From Limnohabitans parvus II-B4 (GTDB lineage Bacteria; Pseudomonadota; Gammaproteobacteria; Burkholderiales; Burkholderiaceae_C): a DNA stretch of 64,000 bases. Below, one piece after another: positions 54,248-63,624 of the stretch (positions are counted from its first letter, which is position 1; each line of letters starts with the position of its first letter). Both the position numbers and the translations under genes were made by a program. The stretch spans positions 558,001-622,000 of the forward strand of contig NZ_NESN01000001.1 in the NCBI RefSeq assembly GCF_003063455.1, read 5' to 3'. The notes beneath the pieces were generated by a model. The model was given only the letters and a program-made list of their open reading frames with translations, did no database searches and was not told the DNA's origin.

Positions 54248-57200
54248 ATGTGGTTCACCCGCGTCAGCCTGAAAAACCCCGTCTTTGCCACCATGATCAT
54301 GCTGGCCTTGGTGGTGCTGGGCCTGTTCTCTTACCAACGGCTCAAAGTCGACCAGTTCCCGAACATCGACTTCCCGGTGGTGGTGGTCAGCACCGAATAC
54401 CCCGGCGCATCGCCCGAAATTGTTGAGAGCGAAGTCTCCAAAAAAATCGAAGAAGGCGTGAACTCTATCGCGGGCATCAGCGCCCTCACCTCTCGCAGCT
54501 ACGAAAACCAGTCGGTGGTGGTGATCGAGTTCCAACTGAACATCAACGGCCGCAAGGCCGCCGAAGATGTGCGCGAAAAAGTGGCGGCCATCCGCCCCAG
54601 CCTGCGCACCGAAGTCAAAGAGCCCAAAGTGCTGCGGTTTGACCCGTCCGCCCGCGCCATCTGGTCGCTGGCCGTGGTGCCTGATGCAAGCACTGACAAG
54701 GCCACGGGCAAAGCCCCCAGTGCGGTGGAGTTGACCAACTGGTCCGAGCAGGTGCTCAAAAAGCGCCTGGAAAACGTGCGCGGCGTCGGCTCCGTCTCGT
54801 TGGTCGGTGGCACCCGACGCGAGATCAACCTGTACCTGCAACCTGCGGCCATGGAAGCACTGGGCGTCACGGCAGACCAAGTGGTCAGCGCGGTGCGCAA
54901 CGAAAACCAAGACTTGCCTGTGGGGGCGATCCGCTCGCTGGAACAAGAGCGCATGGTTCAAATCGAATCGCGCATGAAGCGTCCCGAAGACTTTGAACGC
55001 ATCATCGTGGTCCGCAAAGGCAGCACCTCGGTGCGCTTGTCTCAGGTGGCACGGGTGCAAGACGGTGCCCAAGAGCTTGACACGATGGCCTTGTACAACG
55101 GCCAACGCACCTTGTTGATGACGGTACAAAAAGCCCAGGACGAGAACACCATCGACGTGATCGACGGCCTTGTGCGGACCGTGGCCGAGATGAAAAGCCA
55201 GACGCCTGCAGGCATCCGACTGGAGCCCATCACGGACAGCTCGCGCCCCATCCGCGTGGCGGTCGACAACGTGCGCCGCACCCTGATCGAGGGGGCCATC
55301 CTGACAGTGCTGATCGTTTTTCTGTTCCTCAACTCCTGGCGCTCCACCGTCATCACCGGGCTGACCTTGCCGATCTCGCTGATCGGCACCTTCATGTTCA
55401 TGCAGATGTTTGGCTTCACCATCAACATGGTCACGCTGATGGCCTTGTCGCTGTGCGTGGGCTTGTTGATTGACGACGCCATCGTGGTGCGTGAGAACAT
55501 CGTTCGGCATGTGCAGATGGGCAAGAACGCGTTCAACGCGTCCATGGACGGCACCAGTGAAATTGGACTGGCCGTGCTGGCCACCACCCTGTCCATCGTG
55601 GCGGTGTTTTTGCCGATCGGTTTCATGGAAGGCATCATCGGCAAGTTCTTCCACGAGTTCGGCATCACCATCGTGGCGGCGGTGATGATCTCGATGTTTG
55701 TCAGCTTCACACTCGACCCGATGCTGTCCAGCATCTGGCACGACCCGAGCATCGAAGCGCATGGCAAGCACCATGCGCCCGTGACTTTCTATGACAAGAC
55801 CATTGGCCGGGTGACCGGCTGGTTTGAGCGCAGCACCGACCAACTGGCCGAGGGTTATCAAACAATCCTGGCCTGGTCTCTGGTGCACAAGCGCAAAACC
55901 GTGCTGATGGCGGTGGGTGTGTTTGCGCTGAGCATTTTCATGATCCGCTTTGTGGGCACCGAGTTTGTTCCCAAAGCCGACTTTTCTGAAACCACTGTGA
56001 ATTTCCAGACGCCTGTGGGCAGTTCATTAGAGGCGACCGAAGCCAAAGCCAGACAAGTCGAAGCCATCATCCGCGAGTTTCCAGAGGTGCGCTACACCCT
56101 GGCCACCCTCAACACAGGCAACGCCTTGGGCAAAAACAGCACCAGCATTTACATCCGCCTGATCGACCGCAAGGACCGCCAGCGCAATGTGGACGAGATG
56201 TCTGGCATCCTGCGCGATCGGCTCAACAAAATCCCCGGCGTCACCGTCACGCATGTGGGCTTGCTGGACTCGGTGGGCGGCAACAAGCAAGTGGAGTTCT
56301 CCTTGCAAGGCCCTGACCAGCGGGAGCTGGAGCGTTTGGCTTTGGGCGTGATGGACAAGGTGCGCAACATCCCCGGACTGGTGGACCTGGACTCCAGCGT
56401 CAAAGCCAACAAGCCCACCATCCGCGTAGAAGTGCTGCGCGACTCGGCCGCCGACTTGGGCCTGGGGACCGGGCAACTGGCCGGACCATTGCGGACCCTG
56501 GTCGCAGGCCAAACCGTGGGCAACTGGCGGGCACCCGACGACCAGACCTATGACGTGAACGTGCGCCTGTCACCGGAAAGCCGCAATGCCCCGCAAGATC
56601 TGGAACGACTGCCCTTTGCTGTGAGCGCAGGGCCAGACGGCAACCCGCGCGTGGTGCGCCTAGGCCAGGTGGCCAAAGTCAGCGAATCCACCGGCTCCAA
56701 CCAGATCAACCGCCGCGACCTGACGCGCGAAGTGGCCATCAACGCCAACACCTACGGCCGGGCCGCTGGCGAAGTGTCGGCGGACATCCGCAAGGTCATG
56801 GAGGGTGTCAACCTGCCTCCGGGTTACCGCTTCCAGTTTGGCGGCTCCACCAAAAACATGGCCGAATCGTTTGGCTATGCCGTGTCGGCCTTGGCGATGG
56901 CGGTGATCTTCATTTACATGATTCTCGCCAGCCAATTCAAGAGCTTCCTGCAGCCCCTGGCCTTGATGACGGCATTGCCGCTCACGCTCATCGGTGTGGT
57001 CCTGGCCCTGATGGCTTTTCGCTCGACCTTGTCGATGTTCTCGATCATCGGCGTGATCATGTTGATGGGCCTGGTCACCAAAAATGCCATTTTGCTGGTG
57101 GACTTTGCCATCCGGGCCCGCGAGAACCAAACAGACAAGGACGGCCACGTCATCCCGGGCATGGAACGCAACGCAGCCCTCTTGATGGCCGCCAAAGTCC

Positions 57201-57454
57201 GCTTGCGCCCCATTTTGATGACCACTTTGGCCATGATTTTCGGCATGGTGCCGCTGGCTTTTGCCATGACCGAAGGCTCGGAGCAACGCGCCCCCATGGG
57301 CCAGGCCGTGATCGGCGGGGTCATCACCTCGTCCTTGCTGACCCTGGTGGTTGTGCCCGTGGTGTATTGCTACATGGATGACCTGGCGCAATGGATTCGC
57401 CGCAAAGCAGGCCTTGCCCCCAGCCGTCAGGGACATGACGCTCCCGCCCCTTAA
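54248..57454 (+). CDS. RND multidrug efflux permease
   Basis: A 1068-residue AcrB-type permease with twelve predicted membrane helices and two large periplasmic loops. Helix 4 carries the proton-relay Asp pair in SLCVGLLIDDAIVV; helix 10 has the matching Lys region in the MLMGLVTKNAILLVDFA segment. The starting sequence MWFTRVSLKNPVFATM fits HAE-1/MdtB-type pumps. AAGGGA precedes the start; it follows the adaptor by 13 bases. Substrates are unknown. Confidence 0.95.
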   Translation: MWFTRVSLKNPVFATMIMLALVVLGLFSYQRLKVDQFPNIDFPVVVVSTEYPGASPEIVESEVSKKIEEGVNSIAGISALTSRSYENQSVVVIEFQLNINGRKAAEDVREKVAAIRPSLRTEVKEPKVLRFDPSARAIWSLAVVPDASTDKATGKAPSAVELTNWSEQVLKKRLENVRGVGSVSLVGGTRREINLYLQPAAMEALGVTADQVVSAVRNENQDLPVGAIRSLEQERMVQIESRMKRPEDFERIIVVRKGSTSVRLSQVARVQDGAQELDTMALYNGQRTLLMTVQKAQDENTIDVIDGLVRTVAEMKSQTPAGIRLEPITDSSRPIRVAVDNVRRTLIEGAILTVLIVFLFLNSWRSTVITGLTLPISLIGTFMFMQMFGFTINMVTLMALSLCVGLLIDDAIVVRENIVRHVQMGKNAFNASMDGTSEIGLAVLATTLSIVAVFLPIGFMEGIIGKFFHEFGITIVAAVMISMFVSFTLDPMLSSIWHDPSIEAHGKHHAPVTFYDKTIGRVTGWFERSTDQLAEGYQTILAWSLVHKRKTVLMAVGVFALSIFMIRFVGTEFVPKADFSETTVNFQTPVGSSLEATEAKARQVEAIIREFPEVRYTLATLNTGNALGKNSTSIYIRLIDRKDRQRNVDEMSGILRDRLNKIPGVTVTHVGLLDSVGGNKQVEFSLQGPDQRELERLALGVMDKVRNIPGLVDLDSSVKANKPTIRVEVLRDSAADLGLGTGQLAGPLRTLVAGQTVGNWRAPDDQTYDVNVRLSPESRNAPQDLERLPFAVSAGPDGNPRVVRLGQVAKVSESTGSNQINRRDLTREVAINANTYGRAAGEVSADIRKVMEGVNLPPGYRFQFGGSTKNMAESFGYAVSALAMAVIFIYMILASQFKSFLQPLALMTALPLTLIGVVLALMAFRSTLSMFSIIGVIMLMGLVTKNAILLVDFAIRARENQTDKDGHVIPGMERNAALLMAAKVRLRPILMTTLAMIFGMVPLAFAMTEGSEQRAPMGQAVIGGVITSSLLTLVVVPVVYCYMDDLAQWIRRKAGLAPSRQGHDAPAP

Positions 57455-57494
57455 AATCACCCTCATTTAGCGATAACCCCTTCAGGAGTAACCC

Positions 57495-58154
57495 ATGGAT
57501 CTGAATCAAGCCCGATTCAACATGATTGAACAGCAAATCCGCCCCTGGGAAGTGCTGGACCCGCAAGTGCTGGCCCTGCTCTCGGTCGTGCGCCGCGAAG
57601 ACTTTGTGCCATTGGCGCACAAAGCCCTGGCCTTTGTCGACATGGAAATCCCTTTGGGCTCTGCGCCCAACCAGGTCATGCTGGCACCCCGGGTTCAGGC
57701 TCGTTTGCTGCAAGATCTGGCGGTGAAAAAAACCGACAAAGTGCTGGACATTGGCACCGGTTCGGGCTTCATGGCCGCCTTGCTGGCAAACCAAGCCGCG
57801 CACGTGCTGAGCCTGGAAATCGACGCCAATTTGGCAGCCCAAGCGCAAGCCAACCTGCAAAAAACAGGTGTGAGCAACGTGACTGTGCGCAACGCCGAGG
57901 GCAGCCAAGGCGCTGCTGCCGATGGCCCGTTTGACGTGATTTTGCTCAATGGCTCCGTGGCCGAAGTGCCTGCCGCCTTGTTGCAGCAACTCGCTGTGGG
58001 GGGCCGCCTGGCTGCCATCGTGGGTGACGAGCCCATGATGCGCGCGACGCTGATCACCCGCACCAGCGACAGCAGCTGGACCACCACCGAGCCTTGGGAC
58101 TGCAATGCCGCACGCCTGAGCGGGTTCACCGAGCCCTCGCGCTTCCAGTTCTGA
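57495..58154 (+). CDS. Pcm-like SAM-dependent methyltransferase
   Basis: A 219-residue methyltransferase with the SAM motif VLDIGTGSGF (83-92), acidic LEIDANL, and FDVILLNGSVAEVP. The shape is that of protein-L-isoaspartate methyltransferase, but the GQTIS substrate loop of true Pcm is replaced by SAPNQVML, so the substrate may differ. It begins a methyltransferase-rhodanese-tolC set with short gaps. AGGAG lies just before the ATG. Confidence 0.82.
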   Translation: MDLNQARFNMIEQQIRPWEVLDPQVLALLSVVRREDFVPLAHKALAFVDMEIPLGSAPNQVMLAPRVQARLLQDLAVKKTDKVLDIGTGSGFMAALLANQAAHVLSLEIDANLAAQAQANLQKTGVSNVTVRNAEGSQGAAADGPFDVILLNGSVAEVPAALLQQLAVGGRLAAIVGDEPMMRATLITRTSDSSWTTTEPWDCNAARLSGFTEPSRFQF

Positions 58155-58168
58155 CCGCGCAGCACGCC

Positions 58169-58498
58169 ATGGAACAGATCACCCCCGCACAGCTCGCCGA
58201 TTGGGCCAAAGGCCAGACACAACGGCCCATCCTGCTGGATGTGCGTGAAGGCTGGGAAGTGCAAACGGCCAGCGCCAAGATCGATGCGCTGGATCTCGTG
58301 CACATGCCCATGCAAACCATACCCGCCCGACTGGATGAGCTGGACAAATCCCGCCCCATCGCCTGCCTGTGCCACCACGGTGGCCGCAGCATGCAAGTGG
58401 CGGCTTTTTTGGCCCAACATGGCTTCCAGGTCGCCAACGTATCTGGCGGCATCCATGCCTGGTCCGTGCAAGTCGACCCCACCATTCCGGTTTATTGA
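58169..58498 (+). CDS. Single-domain rhodanese-like protein
   Basis: A 109-residue rhodanese domain with LLDVREGWEVQ and the active loop CHHGGRSM (Cys68), ending GGIHAWSVQVDPTIPVY. It probably transfers sulfur or acts in redox signalling; partners are unknown. Between the methyltransferase and tolC, 14 and 35 bases away. Confidence 0.88.
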   Translation: MEQITPAQLADWAKGQTQRPILLDVREGWEVQTASAKIDALDLVHMPMQTIPARLDELDKSRPIACLCHHGGRSMQVAAFLAQHGFQVANVSGGIHAWSVQVDPTIPVY

Positions 58499-58533
58499 AT
58501 CGGCTGGTCACACTGAATTCTGAAAGTAACCCG

Positions 58534-59847
58534 ATGAAACTGCGTCTCCTGCCCTTGACTCTTTCCCTGGCGGCTGTTTTGACAGGCACCGCCCACGCCC
58601 AAAGTCTGGTCCAACTTTACGAAGCTGCCAAGGGTTATGACGCTTCATTCAAAGCTGCACAGGCTCAATACCAAGCCAACTTGGCCAAAGCCGAACAGGC
58701 CAAAGCCTTGTTGCGTCCGACCGCTGGACTCGGGGCGACGGTGAGTGAGTCTGATTTCGACAACAAAACCAGCACCAATGCAGATGCACGGTATGGCACA
58801 CGCACCACCACGCTCAGTGCCAGCCAACCGCTGTTCCGTCCCGCCAACCTGGCCGGCTACCGGCAAGGTCTTAAGCAGGTTGACGTCGCCCAGGCGCAGC
58901 TGAAAGCTGCAGAACAAGACCTCATCGTGCGCGTCAGTCAAGCTTATTTTGATGTTCTCACCGCGCAGGAAAGCCTGGCTTTTGTGAAAGCCCAAAAGTC
59001 TGCCGTTTCCGAGCAATTGGCTGCAGCCAAGCGCAACTTTGAAGTGGGCACATCCACCATCACCGACACCCGTGAAGCGCAAGCACGCTTTGACTTGGTG
59101 ACGGCTCAAGAAATTGCAGCCGAAAACGATTTGCGGGTCAAAAAACTGGCACTCGACCAATCGGTGGGAACAAACAACGCACAGCCCCTGGCCCTCAAAG
59201 CGGGTGCAGCCCTCATTACGACTGCTGGCGCAGATGCAGAAACATGGGTCCAGCAAGCCACCGCGCAAAGCCCGGCCATTGAGCAAGCCCGCATCGGTTT
59301 GGAAGTGGCCCAACTCGAAACCGAAAAAGCCAAAGCCGGACACATGCCGACATTGGACTTGACCGCCTCGTATGGCGGCACGCGGTTCCGCGGTGACGCA
59401 TCCCCGTCCAGGGTCAACAACAACACCGGCACCATCGGCTTGGCATTTAACCTGCCCTTGTATGCGGGTTATGCCACCCAAAACCGCATTCAGGAAACCG
59501 TCTCGCTGGAAGAAAAAGCCCGCAACGACCTCGACGGGGCGCAACGCACGGTCAGCCAAGCCACACGCACCGCTTTTTTTGGCGTGCAATCGGGTTTAGG
59601 ACAGGTCAAAGCTCTGGAAGCCGCCGAAGCCTCCAGCCAAAGCGCCTTGGACGCCAACAAGTTGGGCTACCAGGTGGGCGTGCGCATCAACATCGATGTG
59701 CTCAACAGCCAAAGCCAACTCTTCCAAACCAAACGCGATCTGGCCAAAGCACGTTATGACGTGCTGCTGGGGCAGTTGAAGCTGCGTCAGGCGGCTGGGG
59801 TGTTGAAAGTCGAGGATGTACTCAACATCAGCAAGCTGCTGAAATAA
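58534..59847 (+). CDS. tolC: TolC-family outer membrane channel protein
   Basis: A 437-residue protein with signal peptide MKLRLLPLTLSLAAVLTGTAHA. Two repeated halves carry long helices (LVQLYEAAKGYDASFKAAQAQYQAN and the corresponding QSPAIEQARIGLEVAQLETEKAKAG), as in TolC. It forms the trimeric outer membrane exit for type I secretion and RND pumps. It is 1.1 kb from the RND operon and could serve it. Confidence 0.92.
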   Translation: MKLRLLPLTLSLAAVLTGTAHAQSLVQLYEAAKGYDASFKAAQAQYQANLAKAEQAKALLRPTAGLGATVSESDFDNKTSTNADARYGTRTTTLSASQPLFRPANLAGYRQGLKQVDVAQAQLKAAEQDLIVRVSQAYFDVLTAQESLAFVKAQKSAVSEQLAAAKRNFEVGTSTITDTREAQARFDLVTAQEIAAENDLRVKKLALDQSVGTNNAQPLALKAGAALITTAGADAETWVQQATAQSPAIEQARIGLEVAQLETEKAKAGHMPTLDLTASYGGTRFRGDASPSRVNNNTGTIGLAFNLPLYAGYATQNRIQETVSLEEKARNDLDGAQRTVSQATRTAFFGVQSGLGQVKALEAAEASSQSALDANKLGYQVGVRINIDVLNSQSQLFQTKRDLAKARYDVLLGQLKLRQAAGVLKVEDVLNISKLLK

Positions 59848-59961
59848 CTTGAGCGACATCCAGTTCTTGCAGGAAAGCGTGTTTCGCTCACGCCAAGCAC
59901 TTTTCACCAAAATTGAATTGAATATGCCCTTTGAGGGCGCTCTTGAATACGAAGAACAAGA

Positions 59962-60933
59962 ATGAATATTTTGGTGATTGGTGGTGCAGGCTACATAGGT
60001 TCTCACATGGTCAAACTGCTCGGCCGCATGGGCTGCGAAGTGACCACATTGGATAATTTGAGCAGCGGCCATCGTGATGCCGTGTTGTTCGGTGCGTTTG
60101 TAGAGGGCGATCTGGCCGACCGCACCTTGTTAGCTAAATTGTTGCAATCAGGCTGTTATGACGCTGTCATGCATTTTGCATCGTTTATCCAAGTTGGCGA
60201 GTCCGTGAAGAACCCGGCCAAATATTACGAAAACAATGTCTCAAACACGCTGAATTTGTTGGATGCGATGCGAACGGCGGATGTAAATCGGTTCATTTTC
60301 TCGTCAACTGCCGCTACTTTTGGCGCGCCACAGTACACGCCGATTGATGAAGTTCACACTCAGAATCCCATCAATCCTTATGGCCGCAGCAAGCTGATGA
60401 TCGAACAGGTGCTGGAGGACTATGACCGGGCATACGGGTTGAAGTCCGTGTGTCTGCGCTACTTCAACGCAGCAGGGGCCGACCCTGACGGTGAACTGGG
60501 CGAGCGACATGAGCCCGAAACGCACCTGATCCCCCTGGTATTGCAAGCCGCATCGGGGCGGCGTACCCATATTGAGGTATTTGGCCGCGACTACGATACA
60601 CCCGACGGCACATGCATCCGCGACTACATCCACATCAATGACCTCTGCACCGCGCACTGGCTGGGGCTGCAAAGCCTGATGAAAGGTGGTGATAGCCAGC
60701 GCTACAACTTGGGCAATGGCAGCGGATTTTCAGTTCAAGAAGTGATCGACACAGCCAATCGGGTGACGGGCCAACCGGTAACCGTTCGCGACGCACCTCG
60801 GCGCGATGGCGACCCGGAAAGACTGGTGGCGGACGCCACACTGGCGAGACAGCAACTGGGCTGGCAACCCCAATATACCGACCTTGAGACCATGGTGCGG
60901 CATGCATGGGTCTGGGAGAAAAAACGACGATGA
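59962..60933 (+). CDS. galE: UDP-glucose 4-epimerase
   Basis: A 323-residue extended SDR with GGAGYIG (7-13), the active Ser/Thr in FIFSSTAATFG (111-121) and Tyr140-Lys144 in YGRSK, plus VCLRYFNAAGADPDGELGE and IRDYIHINDL. It interconverts UDP-glucose and UDP-galactose for surface glycans. The 114-base gap after tolC contains a GCCC/GGGC hairpin at 59931-59943 and probably the promoter. Its stop overlaps the GT2 start. Confidence 0.93.
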   Translation: MNILVIGGAGYIGSHMVKLLGRMGCEVTTLDNLSSGHRDAVLFGAFVEGDLADRTLLAKLLQSGCYDAVMHFASFIQVGESVKNPAKYYENNVSNTLNLLDAMRTADVNRFIFSSTAATFGAPQYTPIDEVHTQNPINPYGRSKLMIEQVLEDYDRAYGLKSVCLRYFNAAGADPDGELGERHEPETHLIPLVLQAASGRRTHIEVFGRDYDTPDGTCIRDYIHINDLCTAHWLGLQSLMKGGDSQRYNLGNGSGFSVQEVIDTANRVTGQPVTVRDAPRRDGDPERLVADATLARQQLGWQPQYTDLETMVRHAWVWEKKRR

Positions 60934-61907
60934 GGACGCAAGCAAAAGCCTTCCCCGCTACGCTGTTTTTGTTTGCTTACAACCAAGCCGATACCATCGT
61001 GGAGGCGGCCATGAGCTGCTTGGGCCAAGTCTGTGAGCCCATCGAAATCGTCCTCAGCGACGATTGTTCCACCGACAACACTTTCGACCAGTTGTGCCAA
61101 TTGGCTGACAAGTACGAGGGGCTGCACACCGTGTCGGTACGCCGCAACGAGACGAACCTTGGGATTGCGCGTCACTACAACCAGGCAGTTGCCTGCGCAC
61201 AAAGCGATCTGATCATCGTGGCAGCGGGCGACGACTTGAGTGAACCCCATCGGGTGCAGTCTGTCTTGCAAGCATGGCGGGAGAGCCATGGTCAGCTCAA
61301 CTTGATCGCCAGCTACGCCACGAGCATCGACAAATCTGGGCATGCATTGGGGCTTATTCAAATAGGCCACTTGGAACAATGGCCCGATGCGCAAACTTGG
61401 TGCAAAAAAAGACCTTACGTGATTGGTGCGACATTCGCCTTTCACAAGCGACTGTTTAAGGAATTCGGCCCACTGGCCTCCGGCGTGGATTACGAAGACC
61501 AGGTGCTCAGTTTGCGCGCCGCTGCTTTGGGTGGAGGCAGGACCATCCCGAAGCCATTGATCCAATACCGCCAAGGTGGTCTGTCGGCCCGCGTCCAAGG
61601 AGATCCTGAGTCACTCCTCATACACGCAAGCAATAAATACCGGCGTCAGCTGGCGGTTTACACACAAATCACCCAAGACTTGCACACAGCGGGAAAACCT
61701 CACTTGTGTCAAGGGAAGATCGCTAAATATATCCAAAAAAGCAAAACCGCATTGGCCTTGATTGCCCGAGCTCCGCACAATAGCACTACGTCTATGTTGC
61801 TGTTTGCACTGCGCAACCCCGACAGGCCAGGAGTCATATGGTCTTTGCTGAAACTGCTGTGGATCAAATGCCCTCGCATCGCGATCGCATTCAAACAAAA
61901 AATTTAA
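60930..61907 (+). CDS. Family 2 glycosyltransferase
   Basis: A 325-residue GT-A fold enzyme: TLFLFAYNQADTIVEAAMSCLGQ, VLSDDCSTDNTFDQL (nucleotide-sugar site) and IIVAAGDDL (DxD-like metal motif). It transfers a sugar in lipopolysaccharide or other surface glycan synthesis; donor and acceptor are unknown. ATG 60930 overlaps the galE stop. Its 3' end becomes AT-rich compared with the rest of the window. Confidence 0.85.
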   Translation: MRTQAKAFPATLFLFAYNQADTIVEAAMSCLGQVCEPIEIVLSDDCSTDNTFDQLCQLADKYEGLHTVSVRRNETNLGIARHYNQAVACAQSDLIIVAAGDDLSEPHRVQSVLQAWRESHGQLNLIASYATSIDKSGHALGLIQIGHLEQWPDAQTWCKKRPYVIGATFAFHKRLFKEFGPLASGVDYEDQVLSLRAAALGGGRTIPKPLIQYRQGGLSARVQGDPESLLIHASNKYRRQLAVYTQITQDLHTAGKPHLCQGKIAKYIQKSKTALALIARAPHNSTTSMLLFALRNPDRPGVIWSLLKLLWIKCPRIAIAFKQKI

Positions 61908-61911
61908 ACTT

Positions 61912-63141
61912 ATGAATTTATTTCTCAATACAGGACTGTTTCTGATGTCGGCCTTATCGCTAGGCTTTCGGCCTGTGCTGGCTTTGTTTGGCCTCTTGTT
62001 TGCATGTATAGGCATTTACAAGCTGGTGGCCCTTCCTCGTTCTGCGAACATGCAACGAGTACATTCACAAGAATGGCCCGTGTTGGTTGGTTTGTTGGTA
62101 CTGGCCCTATGCCTCACAGCACTGAACCTTTTTCATGGCGAGCGTTGGGCGATTTACCACCTGCCAGTGGCCATCTTTTTGACTCTGCCGATTTTCTGGG
62201 CACTCAGCTCGTATGATGCCAATCCCCATGCCTTTTGGGCGGGGGCATCCGCAGGTGCGCTGATTGCCGCAGCCATTGCAGGCTACGAAGTTTTATTGTT
62301 GGGTGCTGAACGTGCTGGATATCTTGTACACAACCCCATTCCCTTCGGCTCCATAGCCATGTGCTTGGCCGCCGCCTCTGTCATTGGCTATGAGTCCAAA
62401 CAACGCCTGAGGTCATGGCTCAATGTGTGGGCGCTGACGGGCTTAATGGCTGGGGTAATAGCCGCCGTTTTGAGCGGGAGCAAAGGCTGCTTGCTGGCGC
62501 TGCCGGTGTTGGCTTATTTGGTGTACATCAAGTGCATACGGCCACTGGCGATTGCACGTGTTTGGCTGCTGCTGAGCGTTCTATTGGCCTTGTCCGTGTT
62601 GACCTTCCTTGCTGCAGACAGTTATTTGGTGAGCCGCGTCCAAGATGCGGCACGGGGAGCCATGATCTGGTTGGACAATGGGCAGGTGGTGGAGGGCTCT
62701 GTTGGGCCGAGGCTGGAGCTGATCCGCTTTGCGTTTGATACCGCCATGATCAACCCACTGACCGGCATTGGCCGCGACAGTATGGTGTCGATGCTGCAAG
62801 CGTCGGCCACGAATGGCGCGTATGACCCCTTCATTGCCCAGCTACACACGGTACACAACGAACTCCTGAACATTTGGGTGACCAAGGGACTGCTGGGGCT
62901 GCTGGCCATGAGCTCCATGTATGGTTTGAGCCTGTGGTACTTCTGGCGTATCCGACACCACGCCGACACACACGTTCAAAACATCGGGCTCATGGGCATG
63001 AGCCTGTGCTTGATGTACCTGATCTTCGGTCTGAGCGAGGTCGCCTTGCAGCTGACCTTTTTCAGGAACTTCTTTTTGGTGACGCTCGTGTGCTTGTTGG
63101 GTATGGCACACGCGCACAAAAGCCAACACACAAACTCTTGA
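61912..63141 (+). CDS. O-antigen ligase/polymerase family protein
   Basis: A 409-residue protein with about eleven membrane helices and a large periplasmic loop containing GPRLELIRFAFDTAMINPLTGIGRDSM and HTVHNELLNIWVTKGLLGL, the RxxxW/HNxxL type blocks of the WaaL/Wzy superfamily. It joins or polymerises O-antigen on the periplasmic face. Four bases after the glycosyltransferase gene. Confidence 0.83.
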   Translation: MNLFLNTGLFLMSALSLGFRPVLALFGLLFACIGIYKLVALPRSANMQRVHSQEWPVLVGLLVLALCLTALNLFHGERWAIYHLPVAIFLTLPIFWALSSYDANPHAFWAGASAGALIAAAIAGYEVLLLGAERAGYLVHNPIPFGSIAMCLAAASVIGYESKQRLRSWLNVWALTGLMAGVIAAVLSGSKGCLLALPVLAYLVYIKCIRPLAIARVWLLLSVLLALSVLTFLAADSYLVSRVQDAARGAMIWLDNGQVVEGSVGPRLELIRFAFDTAMINPLTGIGRDSMVSMLQASATNGAYDPFIAQLHTVHNELLNIWVTKGLLGLLAMSSMYGLSLWYFWRIRHHADTHVQNIGLMGMSLCLMYLIFGLSEVALQLTFFRNFFLVTLVCLLGMAHAHKSQHTNS

Positions 63142-63624
63142 GAACAACGTCAAGCGCAGCAGGCTGAAGTGGACCTCGAATTTGGGACAGGTGTTTGAGT
63201 AGTCGCCTCTGAAAAATTCACTTTCTAGCCCCCGTCAAGGCCATTTATCCGGACTTGAGCGAGCTGCCAACACAGATCTGCCGCAATTGACGGTCAAGTT
63301 GCCCAAAACCACTGGCCCACAGCAGAGCCCAAAAAGGTCGATGCCCTTTTTAGCGATCATGCGCAGCAGCCAGCGGATGTTGAAGCCCGCAGCGCACAGC
63401 ACTGCATGCAAACTGTCGCCCAGTGAGCCTTTGAGGTGGCACCTGTTCATCCGGGTGAAAAATGGTTTGATTTCTTACTCATAACACCATCTTCTCGAAG
63501 TGTGGAGTCTCCTCAAAACCGGGGAGATTCAAACCAGCTGCAGACAATTAGGACTTCATGGGCTCCATTCGAGCAATAGCACCCTCCATGTTGATGTTGT
63601 GTTGTGCGCTCATGGGTAGGCGGT
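63142..63624. other. Gap with transposase remnant
   Basis: Between the ligase gene and the truncated GT25 gene there is a degenerate transposase piece (63235-63474) on the leftward strand; the rest shows no supported gene, RNA or clear inverted repeat ends. Confidence 0.6.
63235..63474 (-). pseudogene. IS5-family transposase C-terminal remnant
   Basis: About 80 codons without a proper start (an in-frame stop lies at 63475-63477). RCHLKGSLGDSLHAVLCAAGFNIRWLLRMIAKKG is the characteristic C-terminal block of IS5-group transposases. The N-terminal and catalytic regions are absent. Beyond the TGA at 63235 the same frame reads EFFRGDYSN, which could be a former tail past a nonsense codon. A dead fragment left at the edge of a surface-glycan region. 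Confidence 0.8.

Noticed and set aside
54215..55888. 557-codon leftward frame opposite the RND permease
   Set aside because: Shadow of the permease gene; His/Gln/Asp-rich without motifs.
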